64,000 nt of DNA from an uncultured Planctomycetaceae bacterium (GCA_937862885.1 CALMEE010000127.1:1-64000), one strand, 5' to 3'; numbered from the stretch's first letter, positions 45,796 to 56,076 are shown. A program made the numbers and translations. Notes: generated by a model not told the origin, from the sequence alone.

Positions 45796-47001
45796 CTAGT
45801 TACCGCTCTTGGAGAGAAAGCCAAACAGGCTCTTCTTGTCCTTTTTTACGGGAGCCTCAGCCACGTCGAGTTCATGATTCCCACCAACCAAACGAATCGC
45901 AAGCTCCTGGATGGAACGCGTAATATTCGCCTTGGGTGCGGTTTGCAACAGCGGAACACCGTTGTTGCGGCATTCCGAAACGACCGCGTAGTTGTTGGGA
46001 ATTTGTGCGAAGATTTCACGACCGATATGTTGTTCAGCTTTCTTTAAACTGATTTCCGCGTTTTCCAATCCGAAGCGATTGACGACGATCTTGATCTTAT
46101 CGGTAATTCCTTCGAATGCGTCCAACGACATTATCAGTCGCACCACGTTGCGTAAGCAGGGCAAGTCCAATTGCGTCAACAGCAGAATATGTTCCGCCGC
46201 ATTCAAGGCAACGATATCCAATCCTACATAGGACTTCGAAAGATCGACGACTACATGCGTGAAGGACGCTTGCAGCAATTTCAAGACTTTGCTGAAATCC
46301 TCCGCGGAAATTGTATCGACATCGTGAAGCTGTACTGGACGTGGTAGCAAGTAGACGCCCGATTCATGCTTCGTTAACGACTTTTTCAGCAAGGACAAAT
46401 CAAGTCGCGAAACGTTTTGCGCGACGTCGAGCAACGTGTATTCTGGAATCGAATCGAGAAAAACATCAGCGTCTCCTAACGAAAGGTCAAGATCCACCAA
46501 GGCGACATTTTTGTCTGGGAGTGCTGCAATGGCACATGCCAAGTTAACGGCTACAGAGGTTGTTCCCACACCACCGGAAGCACCAGCCACGGCGATAATG
46601 GAGCCCGCACTTAGCCGATTGGATTGGCCTCCCGAAGCGGAGACCCGATTCAACGCCGAAAGTAGCTCTTGCACCTCAACAGGAGACTCAACAAACTCTC
46701 TGGCACCAGCTCGAACCGCCTTCAAAATGAATTGGCCATCCTTGCTGCTGCTGATGACGACAACCCCGCATCCGGGACATGCTGCAGAAATTTGACGAAT
46801 CAGCTCAAGGCTCTTCTCTGGGTTTGAATCAGAAGCAACGATCGCCACATTGGGTTTGGTCTGTTTTACAACGTCAAGATAGAATTCGTACCGTGAGCAA
46901 TCAGCCTCTAAACAAAAGGTGTCAACGTTTAATAAAAGTTGTTTTGTTCGCTCGCGAGAGTCTTCGACTGGATCACAAATCGTGACTTTGGCTGCACTCA
47001 T
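45796..47001 (-). CDS. tadZ: TadZ/CpaE-like pilus-localising ATPase
   Basis: About 401 residues. The N-terminal 120 residues form a receiver-like domain (CDPVEDSRERTKQLL). A MinD/ParA-type ATPase follows with the P-loop AVAGASGGVGTTSVAVNLA, VDLDLSLGDADVFLD, and HVVVDLSKS. TadZ proteins position Tad pilus machines at the cell envelope. I start at the ATG at 47001, which has GTAGGA upstream. A TTG ten codons earlier is less likely. It is separated from the secretin gene by a hairpin and about 290 bases, so it may be a separate transcript. TadA (motor ATPase) does not follow it, unlike in classical loci. Confidence 0.85.
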   Translation of the reverse strand: MSAAKVTICDPVEDSRERTKQLLLNVDTFCLEADCSRYEFYLDVVKQTKPNVAIVASDSNPEKSLELIRQISAACPGCGVVVISSSKDGQFILKAVRAGAREFVESPVEVQELLSALNRVSASGGQSNRLSAGSIIAVAGASGGVGTTSVAVNLACAIAALPDKNVALVDLDLSLGDADVFLDSIPEYTLLDVAQNVSRLDLSLLKKSLTKHESGVYLLPRPVQLHDVDTISAEDFSKVLKLLQASFTHVVVDLSKSYVGLDIVALNAAEHILLLTQLDLPCLRNVVRLIMSLDAFEGITDKIKIVVNRFGLENAEISLKKAEQHIGREIFAQIPNNYAVVSECRNNGVPLLQTAPKANITRSIQELAIRLVGGNHELDVAEAPVKKDKKSLFGFLSKSGN

Positions 47002-47107
47002 AGTAATTCCTACACTTCCATTAAGCTGCAAAGAGGGGGCTCAAGTTGCGGCGCGTCGCGGATTGTCAAAACGAAATTAGCGACCTGTTTTGTTCAAAAA
47101 TAACGCT

Positions 47108-47128
47108 ACCTACTATGTATATGTAGGT
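47108..47128. promoter_or_regulatory. Short inverted repeat upstream of tadZ
   Basis: ACCTAC and GTAGGT flank an AT-rich 9-base centre, about 107 bases before the tadZ ATG. It is a possible operator or part of a leader hairpin. No factor can be named. Confidence 0.3.
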
Positions 47129-47234
47129 TACGGACATGAAAGTGTGGAGTAATTTGCGGTTTTTCTGCATTCTTTTGTGTCGATTGCAATCGTTGGGCTG
47201 GATCTGACGAACTGGGTGATTACCAATGCAAACA

Positions 47235-47266
47235 GGCCCGCAACAATCAATTGATTGTGCAGGCCC
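47235..47266 (-). terminator. Long hairpin after the secretin gene
   Basis: On the minus strand an imperfect stem of about 14 pairs centred on CAATCAATTGATTG is closed by GGCC pairing with GGCC. It starts 25 bases past the secretin stop and is followed by TGTTTG, not a full T-run. It may attenuate read-through into tadZ or protect the mRNA end. Confidence 0.5.
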
Positions 47267-47290
47267 ATGGATTTGCGAAGTCGATTTCGC

Positions 47291-48946
47291 CTAGCGGTTT
47301 AGCACGCGGCGGCTACTCATTTGAAACGGTTGCGTATTGGTTTGATTCTTTGCTCCGTTGGATGACGGACCATTGTTGGTGGGCCAGTTTCCAGGCGGTA
47401 CACTAGATGCCGGGCGTGCACCACCCGTTTCCTGTTGCGGCGTGACGACTGAATTCGAGTTTGGATAACCTTGATAATTGTTACGATTGACCGAATCAGA
47501 CGGATAATGCTGGTTATATTGCTGAACCACGTTTGGCAGCGTTTCTGGTCGCTGTTCCAAGTATTCATTCGTGGTCCCGTGCGTATTGCCTTGGTAGAAC
47601 TCGACCGGTTGGGACGGAACGAGCCCGTTTGGTCCTGGGCAATCTGGTTCACATCGCGGAACCTCAATGTACCCTTTGAGGTACAGTTCGCAATCCGAAG
47701 GTGAGCCTGTTAGTTGACCCGGTCCGACCGGCGGTACGCGAGACGGATCGATTTCGGAAATGTACCGCGGCGTCATTGTTATGACCAATTCGATTTCATT
47801 GACTCGATCATTTACGCGTCGAAAGACCGTTCCGATGTAGGGGGCATTTTTCAAGCCAGGAAACCCGGAGGTTTCAGCTTCGGTGACTTCTTTGTAATCG
47901 CCCGCCAACGCTAACGTGTGCCCCATCTTCATTTCGACGCCGGTATTTACGCGTCGCACTCGGAAACCAGGCGTGCCGTCGGCTGTCGCCAAATCGACGG
48001 CCGGTTCGGAGATTTCGGCTCGTACTTCCAGGCGAACTCTATTTTGCCCGAGGACGATCGGTACTACGTCAAGTTTCGTACCGAACGGACCGAACTCGAT
48101 GGAGTTTTGTCCCAATCCCTGATTAACGACAAAGGGAATTTCTCCACCTTGTAAGAACTCGGCTGGTCGTCCGTTCATGGCCACGAGCACTGGCGAGTCT
48201 AACAATTTGGCGAGGCTGTTCCGTTCCAACACGTCTAGGAACGAGTTAAGCTGGTTGCCACCGTTGAGAATATTAAAACTCAGATTGGGGACGGCAGCGT
48301 TTCCAGATGTTGAAGTAACTGACAGGCTTCCGGAAATCACTTGCCAGTTGATTCCGGCTTGTCTCAATTTAGTGCGCGATACTTCATAAACCTTGACTTC
48401 GATCGCGATCAATTGGGAGTCACCAACTCGCAAGTCGTTGTGAACCTCGGGGAAGTAGTCTTGCGCGACTTTAATGATCATGGGGATCTGGCCCGCGTTC
48501 CCGGCGGTGCCTTGCAGAATGACCCCAGTCTTCAACGCAGTTGCGCGGATTCGCGACTCTGGAAATAGTCCTTGCAACTCGGCTTCCAACCCGCGCACGT
48601 CTCCCTTGATCTGTATGTTGATCGTTCGCGGTATCCCGTCTTCATCGCTGATTGTCAGCGATGAAAACCCAATGTTCCGTCCGGTGATGAGAATTTGGTT
48701 TGGACCGATGGGCGTCGCTTGCAGAGAATCTTGGTTCTCGACATACAGTTCCGGCACGCGATGCTCAAAAACCAACACTTTTGTCGAGCCTTGAATCACT
48801 TCAAGCTGGCTCAACGTGCGATTGACGTTGATCGTATTCCCGCTTTGTGTCGCGTTATTCTGTGCGAAGATTTCGATTGATGAATTGGTGTTTATTCCAA
48901 ACACACACATCGACAGTAGAAAAACGAAGAATCGATATTGGATCAT
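47291..48946 (-). CDS. rcpA: Type IV/Tad pilus secretin (RcpA/CpaC family)
   Basis: The outer-membrane pore of the Tad pilus. After a signal peptide (about residues 3-29) comes the pilus-assembly N domain (TLSQLEVIQGSTKVLVFEHRV, LITGRNIGFSSLTI), a BON-like part and the secretin core from about 190 to 400, with VFRRVNDRVNEIELVITMTPRYI at the end. The last 120 residues are Pro/Asn/Gln-rich low complexity. 551 residues is a normal length. It stands between cpaB and tadZ, all on the minus strand. Confidence 0.9.
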   Translation of the reverse strand: MIQYRFFVFLLSMCVFGINTNSSIEIFAQNNATQSGNTINVNRTLSQLEVIQGSTKVLVFEHRVPELYVENQDSLQATPIGPNQILITGRNIGFSSLTISDEDGIPRTINIQIKGDVRGLEAELQGLFPESRIRATALKTGVILQGTAGNAGQIPMIIKVAQDYFPEVHNDLRVGDSQLIAIEVKVYEVSRTKLRQAGINWQVISGSLSVTSTSGNAAVPNLSFNILNGGNQLNSFLDVLERNSLAKLLDSPVLVAMNGRPAEFLQGGEIPFVVNQGLGQNSIEFGPFGTKLDVVPIVLGQNRVRLEVRAEISEPAVDLATADGTPGFRVRRVNTGVEMKMGHTLALAGDYKEVTEAETSGFPGLKNAPYIGTVFRRVNDRVNEIELVITMTPRYISEIDPSRVPPVGPGQLTGSPSDCELYLKGYIEVPRCEPDCPGPNGLVPSQPVEFYQGNTHGTTNEYLEQRPETLPNVVQQYNQHYPSDSVNRNNYQGYPNSNSVVTPQQETGGARPASSVPPGNWPTNNGPSSNGAKNQTNTQPFQMSSRRVLNR

Positions 48947-49101
48947 CCTTGAATCCCCTGGAGTTGTATCGCATCCCGCGACAAATAGATTTTTTAGGTG
49001 TTCACCGTCTAAGTTTGGTTTACCCGCGCGCCGTTGCGAGCGGGATTACCAACAATTCACCACTATTGAATTCGACCCGCAGCATCGAACTATTGAATAC
49101 A

Positions 49102-50133
49102 TCAATTTCCCAACTCAAGATCCGACTCATCGTCGAAAAGATCAGAATCGATATGGTCGTCATTACCGTTATCACCGTACTTCGACGCTCCATTATCGAT
49201 ACTGGTGGGTACAGTAAAATCGCCAGAATCTCGCACAATTTCACCATTTCGCCCGAATTTGACGGTCTGCATCCCGTTGGATGTAACGATCCGCATGGTG
49301 AATTCGGAACCAGCTTGCTCGTCGACAACAGGGTTGCTAGCTGTCTCTGTGACTGGCTGCTTCTGCTGATAGAATTGCTGCAGTCCAAGATTCGATTGGC
49401 GTGAAAGAATTTGATCCAAAGTCGTCTCATACTGATCAAACTCTGAATCGACTACGGCATCATAGTCAATGCTATTCTGCGCATCTGGACCAAGCAATGC
49501 GAGTTTGAGTTCTGCCATACGTTGCACGAGTACAAGCTTTTCCGCTTGTTTCTGCGTGGCGAGCACGCTCACGACTGTCGTATTTTTGGTTTTGCCGTCG
49601 CGTCCCAGTTCTGCACGCAAGGCACCGTCCACCGAGAAAACGCGGACCTTTTTCAAGAAGGTAATCGCCATCGCACCGTGATTTTGGTTTTGGCGGAAGA
49701 CTCCCATAATATCCACGAGATCGCCAGGTTGCAGTAACCCGTTGATGTGCTCTTCAGCGCTGACATTGATGCCCACGACTTTATAGCCTGGTGGAATTGC
49801 CAAGGTATTAACCTCGGACTTATCGACTAAATCCGCAAGGTTGATGGCAAAGCGTCGACCTACTCGCGCCCTGGTGATCTTTCCCTCGACTTGTTCCAGC
49901 TTGGACGCTGCACCTTCGGGTACACTTTGCCGCGGCATCATTTCCACTGTGACCATTTCCTTGGTCATTTCAGTCGAGGGTTCGATGTCCTTCGCGGCCA
50001 CAATCACCGGCATCATTTCAATGCTTGGTTGGTTTGAGTTCGCGCTGCGCCCCATAACTTGCCTGATCCCGATAGCTGCAATCAGGCCAAAGCCTAACGA
50101 GACGGCCATGAGGAATACAGATTTCGATTTCAT
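49102..50133 (-). CDS. cpaB: Flp pilus assembly protein CpaB/RcpC
   Basis: A 343-residue protein with one N-terminal membrane segment (FLMAVSLGFGLIAAIGI) followed by a SAF domain (VIVAAKDIEPSTEM, ALIPPGYKV-like AIPPGYKVVGINVSAEE, LLQPGDLVDIMGVF). CpaB supports assembly of the secretin. The C-terminal third is a low-complexity glutamine- and aspartate-rich tail. A good AGGGTGAT site precedes the ATG. The secretin gene follows after 155 bases. Confidence 0.88.
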   Translation of the reverse strand: MKSKSVFLMAVSLGFGLIAAIGIRQVMGRSANSNQPSIEMMPVIVAAKDIEPSTEMTKEMVTVEMMPRQSVPEGAASKLEQVEGKITRARVGRRFAINLADLVDKSEVNTLAIPPGYKVVGINVSAEEHINGLLQPGDLVDIMGVFRQNQNHGAMAITFLKKVRVFSVDGALRAELGRDGKTKNTTVVSVLATQKQAEKLVLVQRMAELKLALLGPDAQNSIDYDAVVDSEFDQYETTLDQILSRQSNLGLQQFYQQKQPVTETASNPVVDEQAGSEFTMRIVTSNGMQTVKFGRNGEIVRDSGDFTVPTSIDNGASKYGDNGNDDHIDSDLFDDESDLELGN

Positions 50134-50429
50134 TATATCACCCTGAACCCGGATTTTGAAAATATCGTAATGTTGTCAAAATGTGCTTTGGGCAAATGAC
50201 GGGAGGTCATTCTGCTTGAGGCAATAAAAAAGTTTTTTTGACGAAAACGAGCCAATCCAAATAGTAAGGGTGGCGTCCATTTTTAGAATTTTCGTCGTTT
50301 GGATATTTGAGTATCCAAACTCCTTTGTTGTTTCGCTTGATTGTTACAACCCTCAAGGTTTAACTGGCACTTATTTCGCAGGCTGACGCGCGTTCCCATA
50401 TCGGCAATGCGTGACCCAACGTCAGTCGA

Positions 50430-51014
50430 CTAAACCAACAATCCGACCCATGCGAAGTAAGCAATCGTGCCGATCGCAATTGGAATCCCGTAAGGAAGCA
50501 ATAACATCTGACTCTTGCGTTTCGCGGCCAATGCAGCCAGCGTTTCCGGATTGCGCACCTCAGTAATTTCGTTTAAAATCATCATGAATTGCATGGAGTG
50601 TTTGCGCACGCCCCTGCGCGCCAAAACCATTATCACGGCGATTGCTGCGCCAATCACGGCTGACAAACAAAATGCGTAAAAGGTCGTTACAACATAGGTC
50701 CATGCTCCGACCCCTGCCAACAGCTTGACATCGCCTGCACCCATGCCACCAATGGCATAAGCTGGAAGCAAGAGCAACAAGCCCACGGCGGTGCCCGCCA
50801 AACTCCAACCCAGGCCAGCCCACCAAGCGTCTCCGGCCATCGCATAAGCCACGGCGCTGTAGATCCAACCGGTGATGATCATCGGAAAAGTTATCCAGTT
50901 CGGAACTTTCAATTGAACCCCGTCGATAACGGCTGCAACTACCAGCACGATACTCACAAACCAGTACGGCCAGTTTGCGATGATTCCATTGGTCAAGGAT
51001 TCAAATCCATACAT
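50430..51014 (-). CDS. cpaA: Prepilin peptidase (A24 family, TadV/CpaA type)
   Basis: It cleaves the leader of Flp pilin at the membrane. Six hydrophobic segments are visible. The two catalytic aspartates are D31 in AAVIDGVQLKVPNW and D95 in GGMGAGDVKLLAG (the GxGD motif). At 194 residues it is the short form without the N-methylase domain, as in Tad systems. An AAAGGAAA site precedes the ATG. It lies about 390 bases after the pilin gene, from which it is separated by a strong hairpin. Confidence 0.9.
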   Translation of the reverse strand: MYGFESLTNGIIANWPYWFVSIVLVVAAVIDGVQLKVPNWITFPMIITGWIYSAVAYAMAGDAWWAGLGWSLAGTAVGLLLLLPAYAIGGMGAGDVKLLAGVGAWTYVVTTFYAFCLSAVIGAAIAVIMVLARRGVRKHSMQFMMILNEITEVRNPETLAALAAKRKSQMLLLPYGIPIAIGTIAYFAWVGLLV

Positions 51015-51401
51015 AAATATTTCCTTTGTAGATTGAGGGGATGAAAACGATTGGCTAGTTGATCAGTAAAGGTCGGCCCAAACCGACGCTGGCTCACAAG
51101 TTATCGCTATGGCAAACGTGGATTCAGCTACGCTCTTGCTGTTAAAACGTAGCTCGCGAATACAGCGATGATCGTAAAAAAAATGCAAATCATTTCGAAC
51201 GCGCCGGCGTAGGATTCAATCGGGTACAAGTTGTACAACATGGCGTTCTCAACAAATTGACGATGAGGATAAGTGAACTGGGTTCCATTCGTTGATTACT
51301 GAAGAAGCCAAGTTCGCAAGTAAAAACGCACAAAAGCCCCGACTGACAATCGGTCAGTGAGGGCTTTGTGTGGAGTCTCAAGCAACGGTCAATTTCTCAA
51401 A
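51015..51401. other. Intergenic region between flp pilin and prepilin peptidase
   Basis: It includes the pilin terminator (entered separately) and some 300 bases leading to cpaA, which may hold a second promoter. No open frame is convincing. Confidence 0.5.
51322..51373 (-). terminator. Strong hairpin terminator/attenuator after the Flp pilin gene
   Basis: A long imperfect stem (CACAAAAGCCC with GGGCTTTGTGTG outside and ACTGAC with GTCAGT inside) is followed on the minus strand by a T-run. It begins 28 bases after the pilin stop. Such a structure would let pilin mRNA be made in excess over the assembly genes, with partial read-through. Confidence 0.8.
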
Positions 51402-51599
51402 TTAGAAAGAGCCGCCAGTTCGAGCTGTGTCGATGTCGCTTGCAATATCGTTGAACGCCGATTGAGCGTTACGACCGACAGCTTGAATCGCCGTCAAGCA
51501 GACAATCACAATCAAAGCCAACATGATGGCGTATTCAACAGCCGTTGGGCCGTCTTCTGACTTCAAAAAGCGAGTTACTTTTTGTGCAAAGTTTTTCAT
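51402..51599 (-). CDS. flp: Flp-type pilin (major Tad pilus subunit)
   Basis: A 65-residue class IVb prepilin. The cleavage site is SEDG|PTAVEY: G17 followed by the required Glu and Tyr at +5 and +6 (E22, Y23), leading into a hydrophobic helix AIMLALIVIVCLTAI. The leader is short and basic. The ribosome site GGAGGAAA is very strong, matching a highly expressed subunit. It is the first gene of the minus-strand Tad set here. Confidence 0.95.
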   Translation of the reverse strand: MKNFAQKVTRFLKSEDGPTAVEYAIMLALIVIVCLTAIQAVGRNAQSAFNDIASDIDTARTGGSF

Positions 51600-52358
51600 T
51601 TTTTCCTCCGACAGGAATTGATCAATGCTTCCCAGTTACGGGATATCGAGTTGAACACGATGTCCAACCCATCCAAAAAACCCATGGGTTCGCTGGTCAG
51701 CGCTCAGAGCGCCGTTGCCTGCTGTTTTGGCCAGCGATTGCCCAAACATGACAAGCTCAATTCCAATGGATTGGCAGCGAACTTGGCAGGCTTGATGCCG
51801 CACGAGCGATTCAACCCCACCCCAAACGCATGCTCAATGAGACCGATTGTCTGGTTTGAAGTCGACATTTTCGTTGCGACATCAAAAACTTAAGACATGC
51901 TGGGATAGTGTCAAACTTTCGCTGACTGCTACTGCAAATTTTCAACAAAAATCTTTCCTAACCGAAACATGTCATTCGATTTCATGACTTTTCGCAACGC
52001 GTGACCCTTTCGACCGTTAAAGTCAGACCCAAGCCATCTCAGTGGATAGTCCAGACTGACTTGCCCAACTCGTTTAGTTCGTATTCAACTCTGTGGTGAG
52101 GTGGGATATATTGACGATTCGATGCCAACGGTCGCGGCGATACGGCGCCGGCAAGGCCGAGCGTTTGTAAGGCACTCTAATCGTCGGATATCTGTGGTCG
52201 AACTTGTGGCACAACGCCGCTGTTGAAGCGCAGTCTAGATTACAGCAGCGCTTGGAGAAGCAAACAAAGCAGCCAACTGCAGAATTATCATTGTCAACGG
52301 AAACTAAGGTTGCTCCGCGCAAATCAATCAGCGAACTTTTTCTTTATTTTTACATCGT
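51600..52358. other. Intergenic region between divergent flp and xylB
   Basis: About 760 bases holding the pilin and xylulokinase promoters. Several short open frames have no motif or ribosome site. I see no RNA gene or strong repeat. Confidence 0.5.
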
Positions 52359-53879
52359 ATGAAGAATACTGGTTTTTTGGGTATTGATGCTGGGACGCAG
52401 GGTTTGTCCGTTGTGTTTGTCGATCAACGACTGAAGGTCTTAGCTCACGGCGAACACGGATACGACTTTGTGCCGGGACTAGACGTTGGTTGTTACGAAC
52501 AAGCTCCGGCAGACTGGTGGGACGCGTTGCGAGGGGCAATGGCACAAGTCCGTGCGGCACTGGCAGATAGCGAGATGGAAGTGTTGGCCATCGGGATTTC
52601 TGGGCAAATGCACGGAGAAGTGTTAAGCGACGCAAAAAACAATGTATTGGGGCCGGCCCGACTCTGGTGCGATAGTCGAAACGATGTTGAGGGGGAAGAG
52701 TTAACGGACCTGTTCAATGTGAAGATCCCCAAACGGATGACCGTGGCCCGTTGGCTCTGGACAATTCGCCAGCGAAAGGAAATCGCCTCAAAAGTAGCTC
52801 GAATCACAACGCCTGCGGGCTGGTTGGCCTACCAACTGACGGGCGAGTGGAACCTGGGGGTGGGCGACGCGGCCGGTATGTTTCCGATCGATCAGCAAAC
52901 ATTGGATTTCGATCAACGTTTGCTGGATCGATGGAACGAACATTTTGAAATCCAACATGTGTCCCCCTTGCAGCTCCTCTTACCCCGTGTGCGGCGGGCC
53001 GGTGAAGTTGCGGGACGACTTTCTACCGCCGCTGCTAATCAGTTAGGCTTGCAGCCGGGGATTCCTTGTGCTCCGGCTGAAGGTGACCAACCGGCCGCGC
53101 TGGCAGGTTCGCTAATTGGTGATGCCGGTACCGTCGGGATTAGCTTTGGTACTTCGGTTTGCGCCAACTCTGTGGGGGATCGGCCGTTTCGAGGTGTCGA
53201 TAAAGCTGTCGACCACTTTTGTGCCGTCGACGGCAAACCCATCAACATGGTTTGGTTGCGAAACGGCACCACCTTCATGAACGCGGTTATCGCAATGTTT
53301 GGAAAACTTGATACCCAGCGGGCTGATACGTTTCGGCTAGTGATGCCTCAGCTCTTGGCAGCAGCTCCCGATTGCGGTGGAATATTGGCCTTGCCTTTTA
53401 TGGATGATGAACCCGGTCTGGGAGTTGCTCAAGGTGGAACTGCAATGCTTTTTGGTCTCAATTCAAACAACGCGACACCAGGCAACGTGGCTAAAGCCGC
53501 TTTGCTGGCAACGATGTTTAATCTGCGCTGGGGGAGCGAAGTGTTGGATGCGCAAAATTTTCCGCGGCAGGAACTCGTACTGACCGGTGGCATCACCAAA
53601 ACCCCCGAACTAGGTCAAATATTGGCTGACGTCTTCCAGACTAAGACTCGACTGTTGGAAGCCGCCGACGAAGGGACTGCTTGGGGAGCGACAGTCTTGG
53701 CGGCGTACACGTATCGCGTGCTTTCAGGAGACCAAACCGATTGGTCAGATTTCCTGCGCGCCTTACGGCCGGACAACGCAATCAATTTCACGCCTATTCC
53801 AGCCAACGTTGAGACGTACAATGCGGTTTACAAACGTTACAAGGCTCTGGTCAGTTCGACTTCGGCAACGCAAATGTGA
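52359..53879 (+). CDS. xylB: Xylulokinase (FGGY family)
   Basis: Phosphorylates D-xylulose to xylulose-5-phosphate, feeding the pentose phosphate cycle. Motifs are GIDAGTQGLSVVFVD (phosphate 1), ISGQMHGEV, LWCDSRN, TTPAGWLAYQLTGEW, the substrate-contact aspartate region GVGDAAGMFPID, GTVGISFGTSVC and the C-terminal VLTGGITKTPELGQILADVF and DEGTAWGATVLAA. 506 residues is normal. No xylose isomerase or transporter is adjacent, so sugar specificity is inferred from QMHG and length. The ribosome site is weak. Confidence 0.9.
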   Translation: MKNTGFLGIDAGTQGLSVVFVDQRLKVLAHGEHGYDFVPGLDVGCYEQAPADWWDALRGAMAQVRAALADSEMEVLAIGISGQMHGEVLSDAKNNVLGPARLWCDSRNDVEGEELTDLFNVKIPKRMTVARWLWTIRQRKEIASKVARITTPAGWLAYQLTGEWNLGVGDAAGMFPIDQQTLDFDQRLLDRWNEHFEIQHVSPLQLLLPRVRRAGEVAGRLSTAAANQLGLQPGIPCAPAEGDQPAALAGSLIGDAGTVGISFGTSVCANSVGDRPFRGVDKAVDHFCAVDGKPINMVWLRNGTTFMNAVIAMFGKLDTQRADTFRLVMPQLLAAAPDCGGILALPFMDDEPGLGVAQGGTAMLFGLNSNNATPGNVAKAALLATMFNLRWGSEVLDAQNFPRQELVLTGGITKTPELGQILADVFQTKTRLLEAADEGTAWGATVLAAYTYRVLSGDQTDWSDFLRALRPDNAINFTPIPANVETYNAVYKRYKALVSSTSATQM

Positions 53880-53906
53880 GGCCCTGCAACCAAACGGCCC
53901 TCACCG

Positions 53907-55406
53907 CTATTTGTCAGTTTGGTTTTCCTGATCGGCGGATTCTTTGATCGACTGGTTTATTTGACGCAGCAATTGCTGCGCTGCATTGCGATAGACGAAA
54001 TAACTTTCGTTGGCAAGTGCGGACTCTACCAAGATTTTTGCATTGGTAAAGTCTTTGTTATTTGCGAGGAAAGCCGCAATGAAATAGGCAGTGGTCGCTG
54101 GCATTGGTTGAATGCTTACCAATTGTTGAAAAATCTCTTGAGATTGTTGCACGTTGTCTGATTTGAATAAGATCCAACCCAAGGTCGCTAAAAGCACTGG
54201 GTTTTGCGGAAATTGCCGCGCATTCATTTCCGCTAATTGTCGCGCTCGATTGCGTTTGTCGTCGGCACCGCTCTCAATCAAGCTCAGGGCAAGTAGATTA
54301 GACGCTTCCAAATCGCCTGGCTGGAGTTGAAAAAGCTGTGAGAAATACAGCTCAGCGGTACTGTAATCGCGTCGCGAAAAGGCAACTTGACCTTTCAAAA
54401 ATGCCGTCTGGTACGGGTTCGCGCCTAACTGTTCGGCCTTCGTAGCAATTTCAGCTGCGCGAGGGAGTTCTTCCATTCGCAGCAGCCAGCGGGCATAGTT
54501 CAAAAAGACCTCTCCGTCATTGGGATGGTCAGCAATTGCCTTTTCGATCCACTGTCGAGATTCATCAAGCTGATTTTTTACCAAGAACCAATCAGCCATG
54601 ATCGTTTCTGGTTGACGCAAATCGGGGGTGAGCGATTTGGCTTGTTTAAGAGCTTCAAGGGCTTTCTCATGGTCCCCTTTTTCGAAGTAAGCCTGCGCTG
54701 TTTTTACTCTAATTTGTCCATTCTCCGGGAGTAATTCTTCAAGCTCTCCCAAATATTTAAGTGCTTCATCCCATTGCTGCCTGGCAATGACCACGTCACC
54801 CATTACGTCTGCAATCTCTGTGCGGAAAAATTTTCGTTGTTCTTGGTTCCACTCGCCTTCGTCAAGCTTGCGAACGGCCAGACTTGCCAAAGCAAAGGCG
54901 TCCGTGAATCGATTCTGACCGATGGCAATCCTTGCAAAGCCGGAATAAATACTCGGATAGTCGGAATATTCACGAGCGGCAATCTCTAGATACTGTATAC
55001 CTCCAACTGCATTATTGGCCGAGACCAGCAAAGCAGCCATGATGTATTCTCCGGGTGGAAACAGGGGATTTTCCTCGCGAACTTGTTGCAACTTGGACAA
55101 GCAGTCGTCGGCCCTTAATTCTAACAATGCATCAATGGCCTCCAGGAGTAACTTCTCCAAATCGGAATCCGCATCGATTTTGAATGGCGATACATTTTTG
55201 GCGGCCTCTAATAATGCGCGGCGAGCGGCTGTGTTCTGATCCGAATTGTCTTTCGTCGCATTCTGTTCATCTTGTTGCCCAATTGCATAGTTGGCAACTT
55301 CCCATGACACGGATTCAGCTAGGCCATATGCGATGCCAAGCGAACAACATGCCATGATCAAACAAAGTTTGAACAGACCTTGAGAACCAGAAAAACGCTT
55401 CAACAT
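53907..55406 (-). CDS. Secreted TPR-repeat protein
   Basis: A 499-residue protein with a hydrophobic N-terminal segment (about residues 12-30) that could be a signal peptide or anchor, then an acidic linker and several tetratricopeptide repeats (for example ENGQIRVKTAQAYFEKGDHE, NPYQTAFLKGQVAFSRRDY, NPVLLATLGWILFKSDN). TPRs scaffold protein complexes. No partner is evident. An AGGAAT site precedes the ATG. It converges with xylB, 27 bases away. Confidence 0.82.
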   Translation of the reverse strand: MLKRFSGSQGLFKLCLIMACCSLGIAYGLAESVSWEVANYAIGQQDEQNATKDNSDQNTAARRALLEAAKNVSPFKIDADSDLEKLLLEAIDALLELRADDCLSKLQQVREENPLFPPGEYIMAALLVSANNAVGGIQYLEIAAREYSDYPSIYSGFARIAIGQNRFTDAFALASLAVRKLDEGEWNQEQRKFFRTEIADVMGDVVIARQQWDEALKYLGELEELLPENGQIRVKTAQAYFEKGDHEKALEALKQAKSLTPDLRQPETIMADWFLVKNQLDESRQWIEKAIADHPNDGEVFLNYARWLLRMEELPRAAEIATKAEQLGANPYQTAFLKGQVAFSRRDYSTAELYFSQLFQLQPGDLEASNLLALSLIESGADDKRNRARQLAEMNARQFPQNPVLLATLGWILFKSDNVQQSQEIFQQLVSIQPMPATTAYFIAAFLANNKDFTNAKILVESALANESYFVYRNAAQQLLRQINQSIKESADQENQTDK

Positions 55407-56076
55407 TTTGATATTCCTATGAGAAATTCTAACGCCCTGGGACGCGACAATTTGATTGCAACATTGCCAACATTCTAATGCTCTTCAGTAAGACCATCAA
55501 TCATCGAAGATTCATATTTCAATAAAATCCAATTCTATCGGACATCCATTGTTTTTATTTTCTGACGCGTGACGTATAGATATTCGCCGAATACATCGCG
55601 TTCACAAACTTGTCCGTGGACTCCATTCACGAGACGCTAAAAATAATTACAAAGGCATGCGTTACCTGCCGACCATCAGTCATTGGCAGGAAAACTCGCA
55701 GTAAAACAAAATTGACTAAACTACTGACACATCTCTTTGAGCGCGGGTAAACGACGGAGCAATATCGTAATCGTTCACGGCCCACGGCGCAGAACGATTA
55801 CTTCCAATCTTAGTCTTGCTTGTAAACGCTCGGTACGCGGTTACGAGTACGAGCACCACTTCATTGAGTACGATTACGATTTTGCGGTTAGCATTGGTGG
55901 CGCTAGGCAAGCAGTATCAAAATTCCTGCGAATCGGCCAATCCTACGCCATTTTTGTGGCTGAGAAGCAGCAACAGCAAATACTGAAGTTCGCATCCCTA
56001 ATCGGCATGGTAACAACATGCCGCAAGCTGCGATTTTTGTTACGTGCTGGTTAGAACAAAATTGCTCAAGAAATGG
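55407..56076. other. Gene-poor region
   Basis: About 670 bases, AT-rich at the left, containing the TPR gene promoter. Open frames of 64-105 codons overlap one another with no motif. No RNA gene is recognised. Confidence 0.45.

Noticed and set aside
50365..50380. TGGCAC-N5-TCGCA resembling a sigma-54 promoter
   Set aside because: It lies on the plus strand while all genes around are on the minus strand, and the second element deviates.
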